Shown in pieces: positions 11,230 to 23,300 of a stretch of DNA of 64,000 nucleotides (its first letter is position 1; each line of letters begins with the position of its first letter). A model generated the notes under the pieces. It saw only the letters and a program-made list of their open reading frames with translations, ran no database searches and was not told where the DNA came from. Position numbers and translations under genes: made by a program. The stretch is taken from contig MEDX01000015.1 in the NCBI GenBank assembly GCA_001724245.1, positions 38,743 through 102,742 of the forward strand, read 5' to 3'. The stretch is from Fonticula-like sp. SCN 57-25 (taxonomy: Eukaryota > Nucleariida > Rotosphaerida).

Positions 11230-11997
11230 CAAGATGGCCGACCACACACGGAAGCGGCGCGAGGTGAGTCACACGACAATGTGCGAGTGTACAGGGCTGT
11301 GGCAGGGCTGTAGGATGAGGTCATTGTAAAAGTGTATGGGGTAGAATCAGGGGTGACTTTTCCTTTCCTCGACCACGCAGGCAGCGATGGCGACGTAAAA
11401 GCGGGATGAAGCAGTGGTACGTTGCTGCGGGAGGGTAATGGGGATGCGCATACGTTAAAAGGCTAGTATCAAAGCCGTCTACACGCTTTTCTGTTTGCAG
11501 ACGGTGCAACCGATGCCGAGATTCCACTTTTTATTCCCTTTTCTTTCCCTTTTTCAATATTCTTCGACTGTCAACTGACATTTGTGGAAAGATGACTTTT
11601 CCTTGACAAGCACGGCATGAGACAATAGTCTGCTATTTCCGCATTTGCGACATGTCGCCGCATTCGGCTCAATGTGCAACGGCATCCCAAAGGACCCCCT
11701 ATGAGGTCTGGCAAGTTCGCACCTGAGCTAGGCCGACTCGATCCATCGGACGCACCTTAAGGCCTTTTCCAACGTGTACCCACGAACAAACGATAGCCTT
11801 CTTCCCTTTATGTATTATTATTTGTAAAGAAGCTTTATTGTAGACTGCTTCAATGAAAACGAAAACATGTCGAGATATGAACCCGCTCTCACGGCCAATA
11901 GAACAACAACAGTAACATTACGAATACAAAATAGTATACAATATGAAATAAAGTAATACACTGTGGCCTGCGCTTTCTCATTCTCGTGCGCAGCACC
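11230..11997. other. Intergenic spacer, COA1 to KA1 kinase
   Basis: This 768-base stretch has no recognised gene. The part nearest COA1 is its promoter. The segment 11580-11780 is less A/T-rich than its surroundings and has no tRNA T-arm or cloverleaf that I could fold by eye. The segment 11800-11960 is A/T-rich 3' flank of the kinase gene. Confidence 0.35.
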
Positions 11998-14828
11998 CTA
12001 CAGTCGCAAGCTGTCGATAACTCTCTTGCACAACTCCTTGTACGCCCACGTGTCTCCCTTTAGGCGCTTCAACTTGATGCCGTACAGCGCGATCCCCGGC
12101 AGTCTGCAGATCTCGATCTGGAACCGCACTCTCTTGAGCGCGTCCTCTGCGCTCCCCGTCCCCTTGATAGAGCTCCTCGCCGTGTCCTCTGAGCTCGGCG
12201 ACAGCAGCGTGAGCGCACTCACAAGATCAATGCTCTCATCGCTGTTGCTGTCCTCATCGGCATTCATGGCTTCAATGATAAACTTGTAGTCGTCGATCTG
12301 CTCGTAGCGGAAACCCTTTGCCGTCAGCACGCGGTTCACTTCGGCGGCGATGACGGGCGGCCGCTTTGTCGACGTCGTGAGCATGTTGAAGATGCCCGTC
12401 TTGACCTTGCGGACCTTGGCGCCGCTGTCAGAGTGCACGCTCTCGCGGCGCGGCAGCACGCCCCCGGGCGGCGGCGCCGGCGAAGCCGCGGCGAGCAGCT
12501 CAGCCGTCGGCGGCTGGCCAAGCTCGCATGACGAAGAGGTCACGAGCGCGCCCGACGCGCGCCGTACGGGCGGCGGCGACGGGCACGGCGCCGACCGCTT
12601 CACCGCGGCAGCCTGCTTGGACTTTGGCGCCTGCTTGTCGGTGTCCAGCGAGAAGCGCCGCCCGGGGCTCACATTCGCGGGCGCATTAGAATCGCACGGC
12701 GGAATGTCGAGCGACGGCGGCGGGTGAACGGCAGACGAGCTGCGCGCGTGGTGCGGCGAGAGCGGCGACGTCGTGGAAGAAGTGGGCGACGAGCCAAGCA
12801 TCGGCGACGACGGCGGCGACAGCGACGTAGACGCGGCCGCGGTCGACGTGGCGGCGGCGTCGCCGCCGCGCCGCAGCGAATACACGGGCGGCGGTAGCAT
12901 CAGCAGCGACGGCGACGACGACGCATTTCCCCACGCCGCGTTGGTGTCGGCAGCGCGCTCGCCGTGCCGAATCGCGCTCGACGACCGCGACCGCGAGCTC
13001 GAAAAGACAGCGCTGCCAGAGAACGGCCCATCAGCAGACGGCGGTGCGGTCACAGCACCAGTAGCAGCAGTGATCGCCGGCCGCGCGTCATCCTCCTCGT
13101 CCTCTTCCTGGATAATGTTGTGGAAAAGCGACGCGGACGACCCGCCTGGCGCCGCCGCGGGCGCCGACGCGGCGCCCATGAGCGACGACGACGACCCCGG
13201 CCGCGCGGGAATGTCGCCGCGCAGCAGCATTTTCGCATAGCTTGACGGCGGCCCGCCCTTTGCCGACGGCGCGCTCACGGGCGGCAGCGGCGGCAGCGGC
13301 GGCGACATTAGCGAACAAGCGCTTCCGTACATCACGCCGGCATTCACCGCGCCAAGTGCAATGCGGGGTGCGGGCGGCAGCAGCGAGCTCGACGACTGCG
13401 CCTTTTTCTCCGGCAGGCGCATATCTGCAACACATTTAGCACTCAAAAAATAACTACAAATATGGCGTACCGTTCTTCTTTGCGTTTGTGGCGTTGAGCT
13501 GCTTTGCCACGACGCGCTTGACGAGAAAAAACATGGCAGTGTTGGCGTCGCACTCGTGCGCTGCGACGGCCTTTTTGAGCGCCGCCACGTCAATTCCAAT
13601 CGACGCAAGGCGGCAAAGCACTTCTCGGTCCAATTCAGTATCGCCAAGCACTTCCGTTTCCTTTAAAAAGCAATGCAAAAAACAAGGCAAAAAAGTCGTC
13701 GTCAGCAACACAAAAGAGTCAAAACTGCTTTCGTACGTCCAAAAGAGCGCGCGCGGCGGCGACAATGTGCGGGTTGGCGCTCACGCCAATATCCTTGTGC
13801 TCCGCCGCAACGTCGTCTGTGCTTCCGCGGTCGTCGTGCAGCCACGGGTGCAGCAAAATCTCCTCGATGGTGAGCCGCTCCTTGGGCTCCAACTTTAAAA
13901 TGTTTTCGATGAGATTGCGCGCGCCGGCCGACACGCCAGGCGCAAACTCATAGTCGAGGCGGACAATCTTGTCGAAAATGACCTTTTCGTCGCCGTCGGG
14001 GTCGTCAAAGGGAAGGCGGCCGCAGAGCAGCGCAAACAAAACAACGCCCATTGACCAAATGTCGCTCTCGGGGCCAGAGTACTTTGCCTTCATCACAAGC
14101 TCTGTGGCGTAAAAAAGGTAAGAAAACGTCTCAAAAATGTCGAAAAAAGCGTACCGGGCGCGGCGTAAGAGACGCTGCCGCAAAAAGTGTTGAGGAGGCG
14201 GTTGGGCTCGACGTGCCGCATAAAGCCAAAGTCAATGACCTTGAGGTCCAGGTTGTCGTCCAGGAGCAGGTTTTCCGGCTTGAGGTCGCGGTGGACATAG
14301 CCGTTCTTGTGGCAGTAGCCGATGGCGGCCGCCAGCTGCCGGAAAATGTGCCGGCCTTCGCGCTCGCGGAGCCGATCCCACGAGACAAGGTAGTCAAACA
14401 GCTCGCCGTAGGATGCGTACTCCATCACAAGATACACCTTTGTTTCGCTGTACAAAACCTCGTACAGCTGCGCAATGTGGCAGTGGCGCAGATGCCGCCA
14501 TGTTTCCACCTCGCGCTGAACAGCAGACAGCAGCGAGTGATCAACAATCTTGATGGCGACCTGCTGCTTGGTGAACTGGTGAGTGCCGAGCTTCACGACG
14601 CCATAAGTCCCTGAAAAAAATGTCAGCGTGCAAGCAATAAACCAAGGAAAACGTGCCTTTGCCTATCGTCTCTCCGATCGCGTAATTTCCGATCACCTGC
14701 GGCGTGGAGGCGACCTAAAAGACGCGCAGGTCAAGGTCAACAACAATCGCGACAACAAATCGGCGAAAAAAAAGACGCACGTTTCGTCGCCCCCGATCGC
14801 CGATGCTCTCCACGCTACCTCCTTTCAT
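11998..14828 (-). CDS. MARK/KIN1-type Ser/Thr kinase with UBA-like and KA1 domains
   Basis: CAMKL-family kinase likely acting in cell polarity, microtubules or energy signalling. Exons 14828-14781, 14696-14657, 14610-14155, 14101-13737, 13660-13471 and 13424-11998 give 841 residues. The kinase domain (about 17-275) has VAIK, VHRDLKPENLL, DFG (as IDFGFMRH) and an APE rebuilt across a splice, so it should be active. A UBA-like segment follows (about 304-366; SIGIDVAALKKAVAAHECDA). A 380-residue disordered Ser/Pro/Ala linker leads to the C-terminal KA1 domain (ending GIALYGIKLKRLKGDTWAYK), which binds acidic lipids in MARK and KIN1. Intron 2 uses a GC donor. An eight-codon upstream reading frame overlaps the start codon. 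MARK, KIN1/2 and SIK-like kinases cannot be separated by eye. Confidence 0.9.
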
Positions 14829-15753
14829 TGTCCGACGTCTTCAGCACGCATGCACAGCGCCACTGACGCTTGCTCGCGGCGCTCGAAATACTCCCGATGG
14901 ACAATGGGGAGCGCAGGGTGGCAGGCGAGGCCGAAAATCGGACGCTCCACACAGAAAAGAGCAAAAAACAACGCAAAAATAATACCAATGGAAAGATAAA
15001 GCTAAAAAGATTCAAATGACACTTACTCCGCGGCAAAAGACCCCGATCCACGAGGGAAATCGGGCAGGAAGAAGTCGCCGGCGTCGAGCCTGCTCGGCGT
15101 CGGCAAAGGGGAGAAAGGTGCGTAGAGACGATTTTCAGAGACGATTTCTGTCAGCTCCTGACATCGGTGCACACGCTGATTGGTTGGAGCTCACGTGACA
15201 TTCCTTGGCGATTTTCCGGCTTTTTTCTAAATTGCCCTTTTCTATGCGAGTATATTCATTAAGACTGTGCCACCTGTATTGCTGTGTTCCTGGTATTATT
15301 TTTTATTATATTGTTAGAATAGGATAGCAAAATATATAAAACTTTTTTGTGAAAATCGTTAAACATTTTTTCGCTTATCTTTAAAAGATCGACTATGTGC
15401 ACTTTGTATGTTACTAGCTGTTTCAGTTTTCAGCCAAGATGAAAAATCCTTTTTCTTATCCAAGTAGCATATGCAAACAATGGTATTTTATATTAAGTCC
15501 ATTGCGTCGTTTGATCGATTTCTGAACCGAAACTCCTCCTACATCATTATCGTTCACTATGCTAAACGTGTCTCACCGCGATGTCTCATAGGGAAATTCA
15601 TTCATTTTCATATATATTTACTCACTTTTCCTTATTTCAATACATACATCTATTTGTGACATAGTATGTGAGCGTGTCATATAATGTTTTGTTCTACTAG
15701 TTATGACACGAAACCACATTTATCTCTTACTTTTTCGTCCTTCAAACAAAACA
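14829..15753. promoter_or_regulatory. Divergent spacer, KA1 kinase / RanBPM
   Basis: A 925-base spacer between divergent genes. On the minus strand a GTAAGT-like donor at about 15027 and an AG near 15003 could mark a 5'-UTR intron of the kinase gene. A TCACGTGA palindrome sits at 15191-15198. The segment 15220-15720 is strongly A/T-rich with no exon or RNA gene recognised. Confidence 0.35.
15191..15198. promoter_or_regulatory. TCACGTGA palindrome (E-box type)
   Basis: Perfect eight-base palindrome with the CACGTG core bound by bHLH factors (Cbf1, USF, TFEB class). It lies 363 bases upstream of the kinase start and 556 upstream of RanBPM. Confidence 0.35.
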
Positions 15754-17579
15754 ATGACACACCACTTTCACCCACAGTCTGCCCCAGATTCACCCCCAAT
15801 CATGGTGCGCAGGGGGGATGACGTGCCATCTGATCGCGAGCTAATGCCGTCCGCTTCCATGCAGGCGGGCGTTCTTTCGGCGCTGTCGCTGTCCGTCCCC
15901 GGCGACGAAATACCATTTGCCTCTCGCTGCCGCTTTGGCTCCCCCAACAGTCTTATCCACGTCGAGGATGACTCGACGGGGACATTCAAGCACGGCGGCC
16001 TCGCGCGCGTCTCGCCCGATGCCGATGCCGTGCGCCTCTGCTCGCTTTCTTTTCCTTTCTCACTTCTTTCCGCTTTGCAGTTAATACAAGCCTTTATTCC
16101 TTTCACGAGCAATCTAATAGTGGCATACTTTGAGGTCAAGATCATCCAAGCCGCATCCCGCAGGTACGCCTTCTGATCCCCGCCTTCCCTTCTGATTCCC
16201 CTCCCAGCGGCATCGGCATCGGCCTTGTTGGCCGCACTGCTCACATGAGCAAACCGCCCGGCCACGAGCACGGCACGTACGGCTACATTGGCGACAGCGG
16301 GTACAAATTCTCCAACGAGACGAGCAGCCGCACCCCCCGCGGCGCCACCTACGGCCCGATCTTCTCCTCTGGCGACGTTGTCGGGTGCGGCATCGACTAC
16401 GAGCGCGGCCACATTTTCTTCACGCTGAACGGCCGCGATCTCGGGATGGCCTTTCAGGACGCGCGGCTGAGCGGCCCAGCGGCGCCGGCGCTGTACGCGG
16501 CGTGCTCGCTGCACTGCCCCGACGACACTGTTTCCATCAATGCGGGCGACAGGCCGTTTGTGTTTGATATTGCTGCTCATAGGGCGCTTGTCAAGGTCGA
16601 GCAGAGGCGCGCGATTGAGGCGACAGAGGTGGACGGGGCGGCGACATTGCACGTGGTGGCGCAGTTTTTGCTCGCAAAGGGGTACAAGAATACATTCACG
16701 CACCTCGCAGAGCACTACAACGCAACAGACACGGGTGCGAATAATTGAACAGTTTATGTTGATAGTATCATGTGTTTATTGATATTTGTTTAATACTTGT
16801 ATCATTGATCATGTTCATGTGTATTGCTCATTGTGGTATTGATCATGCTCTTTGACCTGACCTGACCATATTGTGACTCTTTTTTTGGTTGGTATATTGC
16901 CACTTTGTGACACTTTTTTCTATTGTTTATATCTTCATTGTGACTCTTTTTCTTGATTTAATTGACATCATTGTGACACTTTTTTTCTTTGTTCATTGAC
17001 ATTGTCCCATCTACCCATTCCCACTACTCTATTAACCTCCTCTTCCTTTTAGATGCCGCTGCGCTGCGCACACTTGACCACCGCCACGCCCTCCGCCTCG
17101 CCATCCTTTCCGGCGACCTTTCCCGCGCAATTTCCCTAGCAACAACACATTTTCCCAAATCCTTCCCCTCTTCCTCCCCCCTCTACTTTCGCCTCCAAGC
17201 ACAGCGCTTCATCGAAATGGTCCGCGGCCACGTGGCGTCCCCATCAAGCACTTCGCTCGACGCCCTCATTGCCTTTCTGAGAAACGTCCTCGGACCCATC
17301 CACGTGGCCGCAATGCAAAATTCTTCGCTTTCTCCTTTCGAGCGCGACCTTCACCGCGACGTGGCGGCGCTTCTCGCATATGCCGACCCGGCGGCGTCGC
17401 CCGTGGCGGGTTTATTGGACGAAGAGAGGCGGCGCGTGCTCGCTGATGATGTGAATGCAGCGGTGTTGGGCGGGGAAGTGCCGCTGGTGGAGCGGGCGCT
17501 GGGGCAGTTGGTGGGGGTGAATAGGGCGCTGGTGGAGTGTGTGTCGCCGGTGCATAATTTGGCGTCGATTTCGTTATGA
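15754..17579 (+). CDS. RANBP9: RanBPM (RANBP9/10)-like SPRY-LisH-CTLH protein
   Basis: Likely scaffold subunit of the CTLH/GID E3 ubiquitin ligase. Exons 15754-16029, 16081-16163, 16208-16734 and 17053-17579 give 470 residues. The SPRY domain (about 100-255) holds AYFEVKI, GIGIGLVG, GHEHGTYGYIGDSGYKFS and VGCGIDYERGHIFFTLNG. A LisH helix pair follows (VVAQFLLAKGYKNTFTHLAEH). The CTLH/CRA region occupies the last exon, with LAILSGDLSRAISL, FRLQAQRFIEMVRG and a C-terminal CRA helix. The order matches RANBP9 and yeast Gid1. ATG 15754 has an A-rich context, but ATG 15802 is also possible. The 318-base third intron carries repeated TGTGACACTTTT motifs. Confidence 0.92.
16861..16985 (+). repeat. 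Intronic TGTGAC[A/T]CTTTTT motifs
   Basis: Four spaced copies in the third RanBPM intron, all in sense orientation. The same motif recurs in introns of the SOS-like and TFIIIC-like genes. Confidence 0.5.
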
Positions 17580-17914
17580 ATTGAAGAAATGTATTGGCAT
17601 ATATTTGGCATTTGATATTGAATAACGATATATTGGATAAAAGTCAGAGAAAAGTGTCAGAAAAGTCAGAGAAAAGTGTTAGAAAAGTCAGAGAAAAATG
17701 ACACAGTAGTGATGTGACATTGCTTTTGATATGGGAATGTCACACAAAAGAGGAAAAAAGTGTCCCTATTTCAACAACACACATTGGCAATGGTCATCTT
17801 TTGACGCATAAGATTACTCTTTTCCAACAGATATTTGATCAACAATCATATATACTCCTCATTTTTTACTCTTGTCTAATCATTTATTATTCTAGTTGCA
17901 AAAACATTTGGGCA
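17580..17914. other. Convergent spacer, RanBPM / enoyl-CoA isomerase
   Basis: A/T-rich tail-to-tail spacer. The segment 17640-17700 repeats AAAGTCAGAGAAAAGTGT(C/T)AG three times. No exon was seen. Confidence 0.4.
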
Positions 17915-18752
17915 TTACAGCTTTGCGCGCTGGGAGAGAAGCATAATGGCGGCCTCTGCCGTGTCGCCGTTCATGAACCTCTTGTGAAGCTGGTCCATTT
18001 CGTCGTGAAAGACGCCGCCCATCTGCCTGAGCTTGTCGGGCGATCTGATCAGCGACTTGAAGATGGGCAGGCTCTTGCTCGCGAGCGGCGGCGCGAGCAT
18101 GTCCTTGGCGACCTTGATGGCGTGCGCGCGCACCTCATCGGCGGAAGCGAGCACGTCGCTCACGAGGCCGCGCTGGAGCGCCTCGGCGGACGTCAGCTTG
18201 CGGCTCGCGAGCAGCATCTCGTTGCCGAGGGACGGGCCGAGGATCGACGGCAGCAGCAGCGAGCTCACAAACTCGGGCACGACGGCGATGCGCGCAAAGG
18301 GGGTCCAAAAGTACGTCGAGCGCGCGCAGAAAACAATGTCGGCGTGAAGAACAAGCGTCGTTCCGATGCCGACGGCGGGGCCGTTCACGGCGGCGATCAC
18401 GGGCTTGCGAAAGTGTATGAGCTCCCACATGAACTGGCCGACGGGGGCAAGGTAGGAGGGAGTGCTCGGATCGGCAGAGGCGGAGGAGGCGTCAGAGAGA
18501 TCAGCGCCGGAGGAGAAAAAGTCGCCAGAGGAGGTGATCACCAGCACGTGAACGTCGTCATCCGCATTGGCCTCGCGGAGCACAGTCACGCAGTCAATGT
18601 ACTAGAGCGATTGCAATGAGCAACCATGTGCCACGCATGCATCAGCGCACCATCTGAGTGTTCCACGCATGCTTGGTGGAAGGACGGTTCAGCGTCAGAA
18701 CAAGCACGCCGGGCGACGGAGTGTCAACCAGCACCGTCTCGTACGCTGCCAT
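17915..18752 (-). CDS. Peroxisomal enoyl-CoA hydratase/isomerase (ECI2-like)
   Basis: Crotonase-superfamily enzyme, probably a delta3,delta2-enoyl-CoA isomerase for beta-oxidation of unsaturated fatty acids. Exons 18752-18651 and 18601-17915 join in phase 0 to give 262 residues. The oxyanion-hole segments are SSGADL and NGPAVGIG. The segment TPFARIAVVPEF places a Glu where peroxisomal ECI enzymes have their catalytic acid (SPEG in PECI). The protein ends RAKL; AKL is an accepted peroxisomal targeting signal type 1. The first exon, MAAYETVLVDTPSPGVLVLT, was recovered by splicing (GTGCGC donor). A TCACGTGA palindrome lies 94 bases upstream of the start. A hydratase role is the alternative, but the single acid favours an isomerase. 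Confidence 0.87.
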
Positions 18753-19129
18753 CGGTGTCAGTCCAGCAGATCCCCCGCACAATGTTGTCGTACCCATGTC
18801 GGCCGTCTCGGTCAAGTCACTCTGATTGGTCGGTAGCCACGAACATCACGTGATGTACGCTGACACAACGTGCCGCCAAATGCCTGTGGCAGGGGATGCG
18901 GGAGCGGAATTCCACTGTAAATCAGCCACACATATAAAAAAAAGCAGCACAGCATGTTGGCCACGACGTTAAGAGTGCGCGCATGCTGGCATCGCTACCA
19001 GCCAAAGCCAAAAGTCTTTCGAGCATCCCCGACCATCCTTTTCGGTCTTGCGATATAAACAGCAATGCCACAACCCTGTGGCAGCATTGTCACATGCGTG
19101 GATCCTGCGACTGCAGGTTGCAAGCGGGC
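18753..19129. promoter_or_regulatory. Divergent promoter, enoyl-CoA isomerase / FAR1-like gene
   Basis: A 377-base divergent spacer. TCACGTGA lies at 18846-18853. An in-frame ATG at 18983 could extend the FAR1-like protein by 49 residues, but that extension has no recognisable feature. Confidence 0.4.
18846..18853. promoter_or_regulatory. TCACGTGA palindrome upstream of enoyl-CoA isomerase
   Basis: Perfect palindrome, 94 bases 5' of the isomerase ATG. Same sequence as in other promoters of this window. Confidence 0.45.
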
Positions 19130-20005
19130 ATGGAGCCTGCCTCCGCCGGCGCTGATTCGGATATTTATCCCCCCGGCCTCCCATCTCTCCAGCCGCCCAC
19201 CGCGCCCCTTGTGTCCGCGTCTTCCTCTCCCGATCCGTCTGCCTATGATCCCTCGTCGCCATCCCCGTCATCGTTTTTGCGCTCGCACATCCCTCGCGCC
19301 GTGTTTGACACGCGTTCCGAGCTCTTCACCTTTGCTCAGGGCTACGCGCGGACGCACGGCTTTTCGGTGAGCGTCGGCCGCTCTCACGAGCGCTATGTCT
19401 ATTTAAACTGCAGCCGCGGCGGCCACTATACGAATCGCGGCGAGCTGACGCCGGCCATGCGCCGCCGCCAGTCGCGATCGCGCAAAACAGGATGTCTCTT
19501 TCAGGCGCGCGGATGGCGCCGCGCGGACGATCGCTGGGAACTGTCGACGCTCATCGACGCGCACAACCACCCTGCCGAGGCAGCGGAAGGAAACCCGCGG
19601 CACCGGCGGATGACGGCCGCGCAGCGCGAGGAGGTCGAGCGGCTCACGGCCGGCGGCGTCCGGCCCGCCGCCATCATCGAGGCCATCCGATCAATGGACC
19701 CGACATTCGCAGGGAACAGCAGGACCATCTACAACGCGCGCGCTGGTCTCAGGCGGAGCAGGGGCGCTGGCGCCGTCGCCGCCGCGGACGCATCCACCTC
19801 ATCGGACGATCCCGCCAAGCGATCCGCGCACGGCGGCGGCGATGCGCTGCTCGAGGAACTCGCCGCGCAGAGCATCAATAGAAGAAGCGTCGCCGCGGGC
19901 GAGGACGACGCGGCGGAGCGCAAGGACGCCGACGACGCTGGCGACAAACGGTCCGACGCGATCGCCGCCGCCGCCGCCTCGATCCCGAGCCTGCCCAAAG
20001 TTTGA
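19130..20005 (+). CDS. FAR1/MULE-type zinc-chelating DNA-binding protein, no transposase domain
   Basis: An intronless protein of 291 residues from ATG 19130. The central domain resembles the FAR1/WRKY-GCM1 fold found at the N-terminus of Mutator-like (MULE) transposases and of transcription factors derived from them. It has SELFTFAQGYARTHGFSVSV, RYVYLNCSRGGHY, a basic RRRQSRSRKTGCLF and WELSTLIDAHNHP, giving the Cys...Cys...HNH ligand set. A helical segment follows, with QREEVERLTAGGVRPAAIIE and SRTIYNARAGLRRSR, which MULE proteins also carry. No DDE transposase follows, and no terminal repeats were seen. It is therefore likely a domesticated regulator, although a decayed element cannot be excluded. 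The tail is Ala/Asp-rich and ends at a convergent spacer. Confidence 0.75.
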   Translation: MEPASAGADSDIYPPGLPSLQPPTAPLVSASSSPDPSAYDPSSPSPSSFLRSHIPRAVFDTRSELFTFAQGYARTHGFSVSVGRSHERYVYLNCSRGGHYTNRGELTPAMRRRQSRSRKTGCLFQARGWRRADDRWELSTLIDAHNHPAEAAEGNPRHRRMTAAQREEVERLTAGGVRPAAIIEAIRSMDPTFAGNSRTIYNARAGLRRSRGAGAVAAADASTSSDDPAKRSAHGGGDALLEELAAQSINRRSVAAGEDDAAERKDADDAGDKRSDAIAAAAASIPSLPKV

Positions 20006-20380
20006 GAGTTTATATGGCCGGAAGACGCGCCCACATTTCGCGGCCCGCCGTCCTCTGTGAGTTGTTTTGTTTCCATTTTGAAAGATTTTAGATAGCAACG
20101 GGCAGCAACGCGGCAGCATTTCCGATCACATTCCGCTGCATTCTGCAATTCACAGATCCCTTTTGTGTCGTTTACCCCTACCACTCTTGTTATATCGCGT
20201 CATTTTTGCATTCCATACCGGTTGTATTCTATTCCATACATAGTCCAATAAAGCACAAAACACGAAAAATAAGCGAAAATTAAGCACAAAACAACGAAAA
20301 ACAAGCAAAATATCTGCAAAAACCTTCAAAAAACCTGCAATAACCTTCAAAAACCTTCAAAAATGACCATAAAAACAACC
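20006..20380. other. Convergent spacer with A-rich repeats
   Basis: A tail-to-tail spacer of 375 bases. The segment 20245-20365 repeats A-rich words such as AACCTTCAAAAA and AAGCAAAAT. No exon was recognised. Confidence 0.4.
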
Positions 20381-23300
20381 TCAAATGGCGTCAGGTCCAC
20401 CTGCGTCCTTTAACTGACTCACCATTTCCTGCAGCCTATTCACGTCCGTAACAATTGGCGGGTTCCTTACGTACATTGTGGCCGCGTCCGCGTGCGCTGC
20501 GTTGACACTTGGGTCGCGCTGAAGCGGCGCAGAGTGCATTGCCATAATGCGACTGACTTGAACGGTAATCATGCGGATCTTTTCAAAGTTGACGAGTGTG
20601 TGAATGAAGGTCTTGTTGCCGTCATGTGTAAACAACAAGTCCTTAATATGAACAGCTATGAAAAGAGGGTAAGTATAAAGTGGAATTATAGTGATAAAAG
20701 TCATCATAAATGCATCAAAAAGAGGTAAAGTGCATCCAAAAAGTGTCACAAAAAGTATCATAAATGCATCAAAAATAGCCACGAATGCACCAAAAAGTAT
20801 CATAAAAATGCCATAAACACACCAAAAAGTATCATAAACACACATAAATACACTTACTTCCACCCTTTCTCTTCCCACGCGTACGCAATGCAGGCACGAT
20901 TGGCGACACTACTCCAGCTATTCTCTCCCTATACGCCTTCATATTCTGATACGGACTCATCACGCCCTCCATCTCCCTCAACCCATCCACCAACTTCCCC
21001 CCCACCTCCCCCCACATCCTCTTAAACCTTCTAACAGGCGCGACATTCAGCCCACCCACAATCGCACACATCGAAAACATATTATTCGCGTCCCTGCACC
21101 GCATCGCAATCCTTATAAACGCCTCTGTCACCAAAACACGTCGGCGGTGATCCGCTTCAGAGCAGATTTCTGTCGCGACCCAGAACGTTTCTGTGTCGAA
21201 TCGGCGAATAAACGCGTCTAAATTTGGAAACATACTCTGGTCTTGATATAGGACATTGTGGACGTACTCGGCGGGCTGAATGTTGCGGAAGAGCTCATAG
21301 TCCCAGAGGGTCATTTGGGAGGCGAGCAGCTTGGGGTCGTGGTGGAGGAGGAGGGAAGAGGTGCGGTGGTCGAGGGCGACGGGGATCGTGCGGAGGGAGC
21401 GGTAGGTGGAGAGTTGCGCGTGGACGCGGCCGAGGAGGCGGGTAAGGTGAGAAGTGAAAGTGGGGAGAGTGGCAAGAACATCAAGAAACTGTAAAAGATA
21501 GTCGAGAAGTTCGACATTTGTGTGGAAATCGATCCAAAAGTCTTTTACCCAGGCAATGATTACATTCAATACTCTGAAAAAGTGGTTAGAAAAGCAAGAA
21601 GTGTTTCAATAAGAGTTAATAAGAGTCATTTCCAATACTGATACTGATACAAATATGATACGAATATGATACTGATACAAATACTGATACTGTTACCAAT
21701 ACTGATACCAATACATGTACCAGTACCAATACATGTACCAATACCAATACATGTATCATACCAATACTGATACCATTACTGATACTGATACTGATACCAA
21801 TACTGATACTGATACTGATACTGATACCAACACTGATACCAATACATGTACCGATACCAATACCAATACGGATACTGATACCAATACTGATACCAATACA
21901 TTTGCCAATACTGATACCAATACTGATATCAATACTGATACTGATACACATACCATATACCAATACCAATACCAATACCAATACACGTCATTTCCACTAC
22001 TACTACTATCACCCTCATCCCCTACTTCTTCTCCCCCTTCCCCTTTTTCGCGTACTTTTCCTGAATAGAAATCTGATATTTCTCAAAGTACTTTGCCTCC
22101 TGCACCGTCGCATTCTGCGGCGCCCTAATATGAAACCTCAAGTACAACTGCTCAAACAGCCGCAGCGACTCCATACTAAACCGATAGCACAGCAATATGC
22201 ACTGCACATACCTCATGTCCTGCTCATTCTCATCGGCCAGCCGTTCCAGCAGCTTTTCAATCGTCCCGGCAGTGACGAGCGCCTTGCCATTCACCATTTC
22301 CATGACGAGCACTTCAACGCCGCCCTCGGTCACGTACAGCGTCTTGCTCGGCATGGCCACGTGCTCGTCGCCGCCGCGCGCGATCCGCACCTCTTTCGGG
22401 CCGATGACGACCTGCTGCCCGAGCTCGGCCACGAGCGCCGTCATCGGCACAATCGGCATTTCGTGCACGCTCTGCCCTGGCTCGGTCGGCGGCAGCCGCG
22501 CGACGTACTCGTCAAATTTAAGGTGGCGGCGGTACACAATAAAGCGCAGCAGCTCGCTGACGAGCATGTTTCGCGGCACTTCGATGCGCGTCTTCGAGCC
22601 GTCGGGGAGGATGACGGCGAGCTGCGAAAAGCCGCCGAGCTGCGAGTCGGGCAGGGCGGCGGCGTCGAGACTGGCGCGCGCGGCGACTTCTTCAAGTAAA
22701 CGGGCCTCGACTTGCTCGCCGGTAGAGGGGGCGACCTGCGCGCGCGCCGTTTGGAGAAAGGTGGTGAGGGTGGAGAGGGGGAAGTGGGCGTCGGCGGGCG
22801 AGAGGCGGCGCAGGTAGGCGGACTCGGGGGGGGTGTCGAGCGGGGTGGTGGCGTGGAGGGAGAGGGAGCGGCGCTGGGGGGCGGGCGAGCCAAAGGGTTT
22901 GATTTCGATGCTCGTGCGGGGGGAGTGGAAGGTGGGCGTCGGAGTGTTGCTCGACATGCCTGAGGAGGGAGATTAGAAAGAGGGGAAAAGTGGGAAAAAG
23001 TGACACAAAATGACATGAAAAAGAAAAAAATATGTCATGAAAATGTCATTTTATGACACATAAAGCAGCAAAACATATCCAAAAATGACACTTTTACACA
23101 CAAACAGCATCACTAATACGCACTTTTACGCTCGCGGGAAAGACGGGCGACGCTGGCAGGGCTGACGACAAAAAAGAGCGTTGAAAGTTCCTCGTCGTTT
23201 TCTATCGTTTGTAGGATGTCGTCGAGCGAGATGATGCGCTCGTTCGATGTCTCGATGGCCTCATTGCCGGCGGCCTGCAGCATGTCGGCGCACACGTACT

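Noticed and set aside
11580-11780. Possible tRNA or small RNA gene in the spacer before the kinase
   Set aside because: No T-arm GGTTCGA box or cloverleaf could be folded by eye; left as unassigned sequence.
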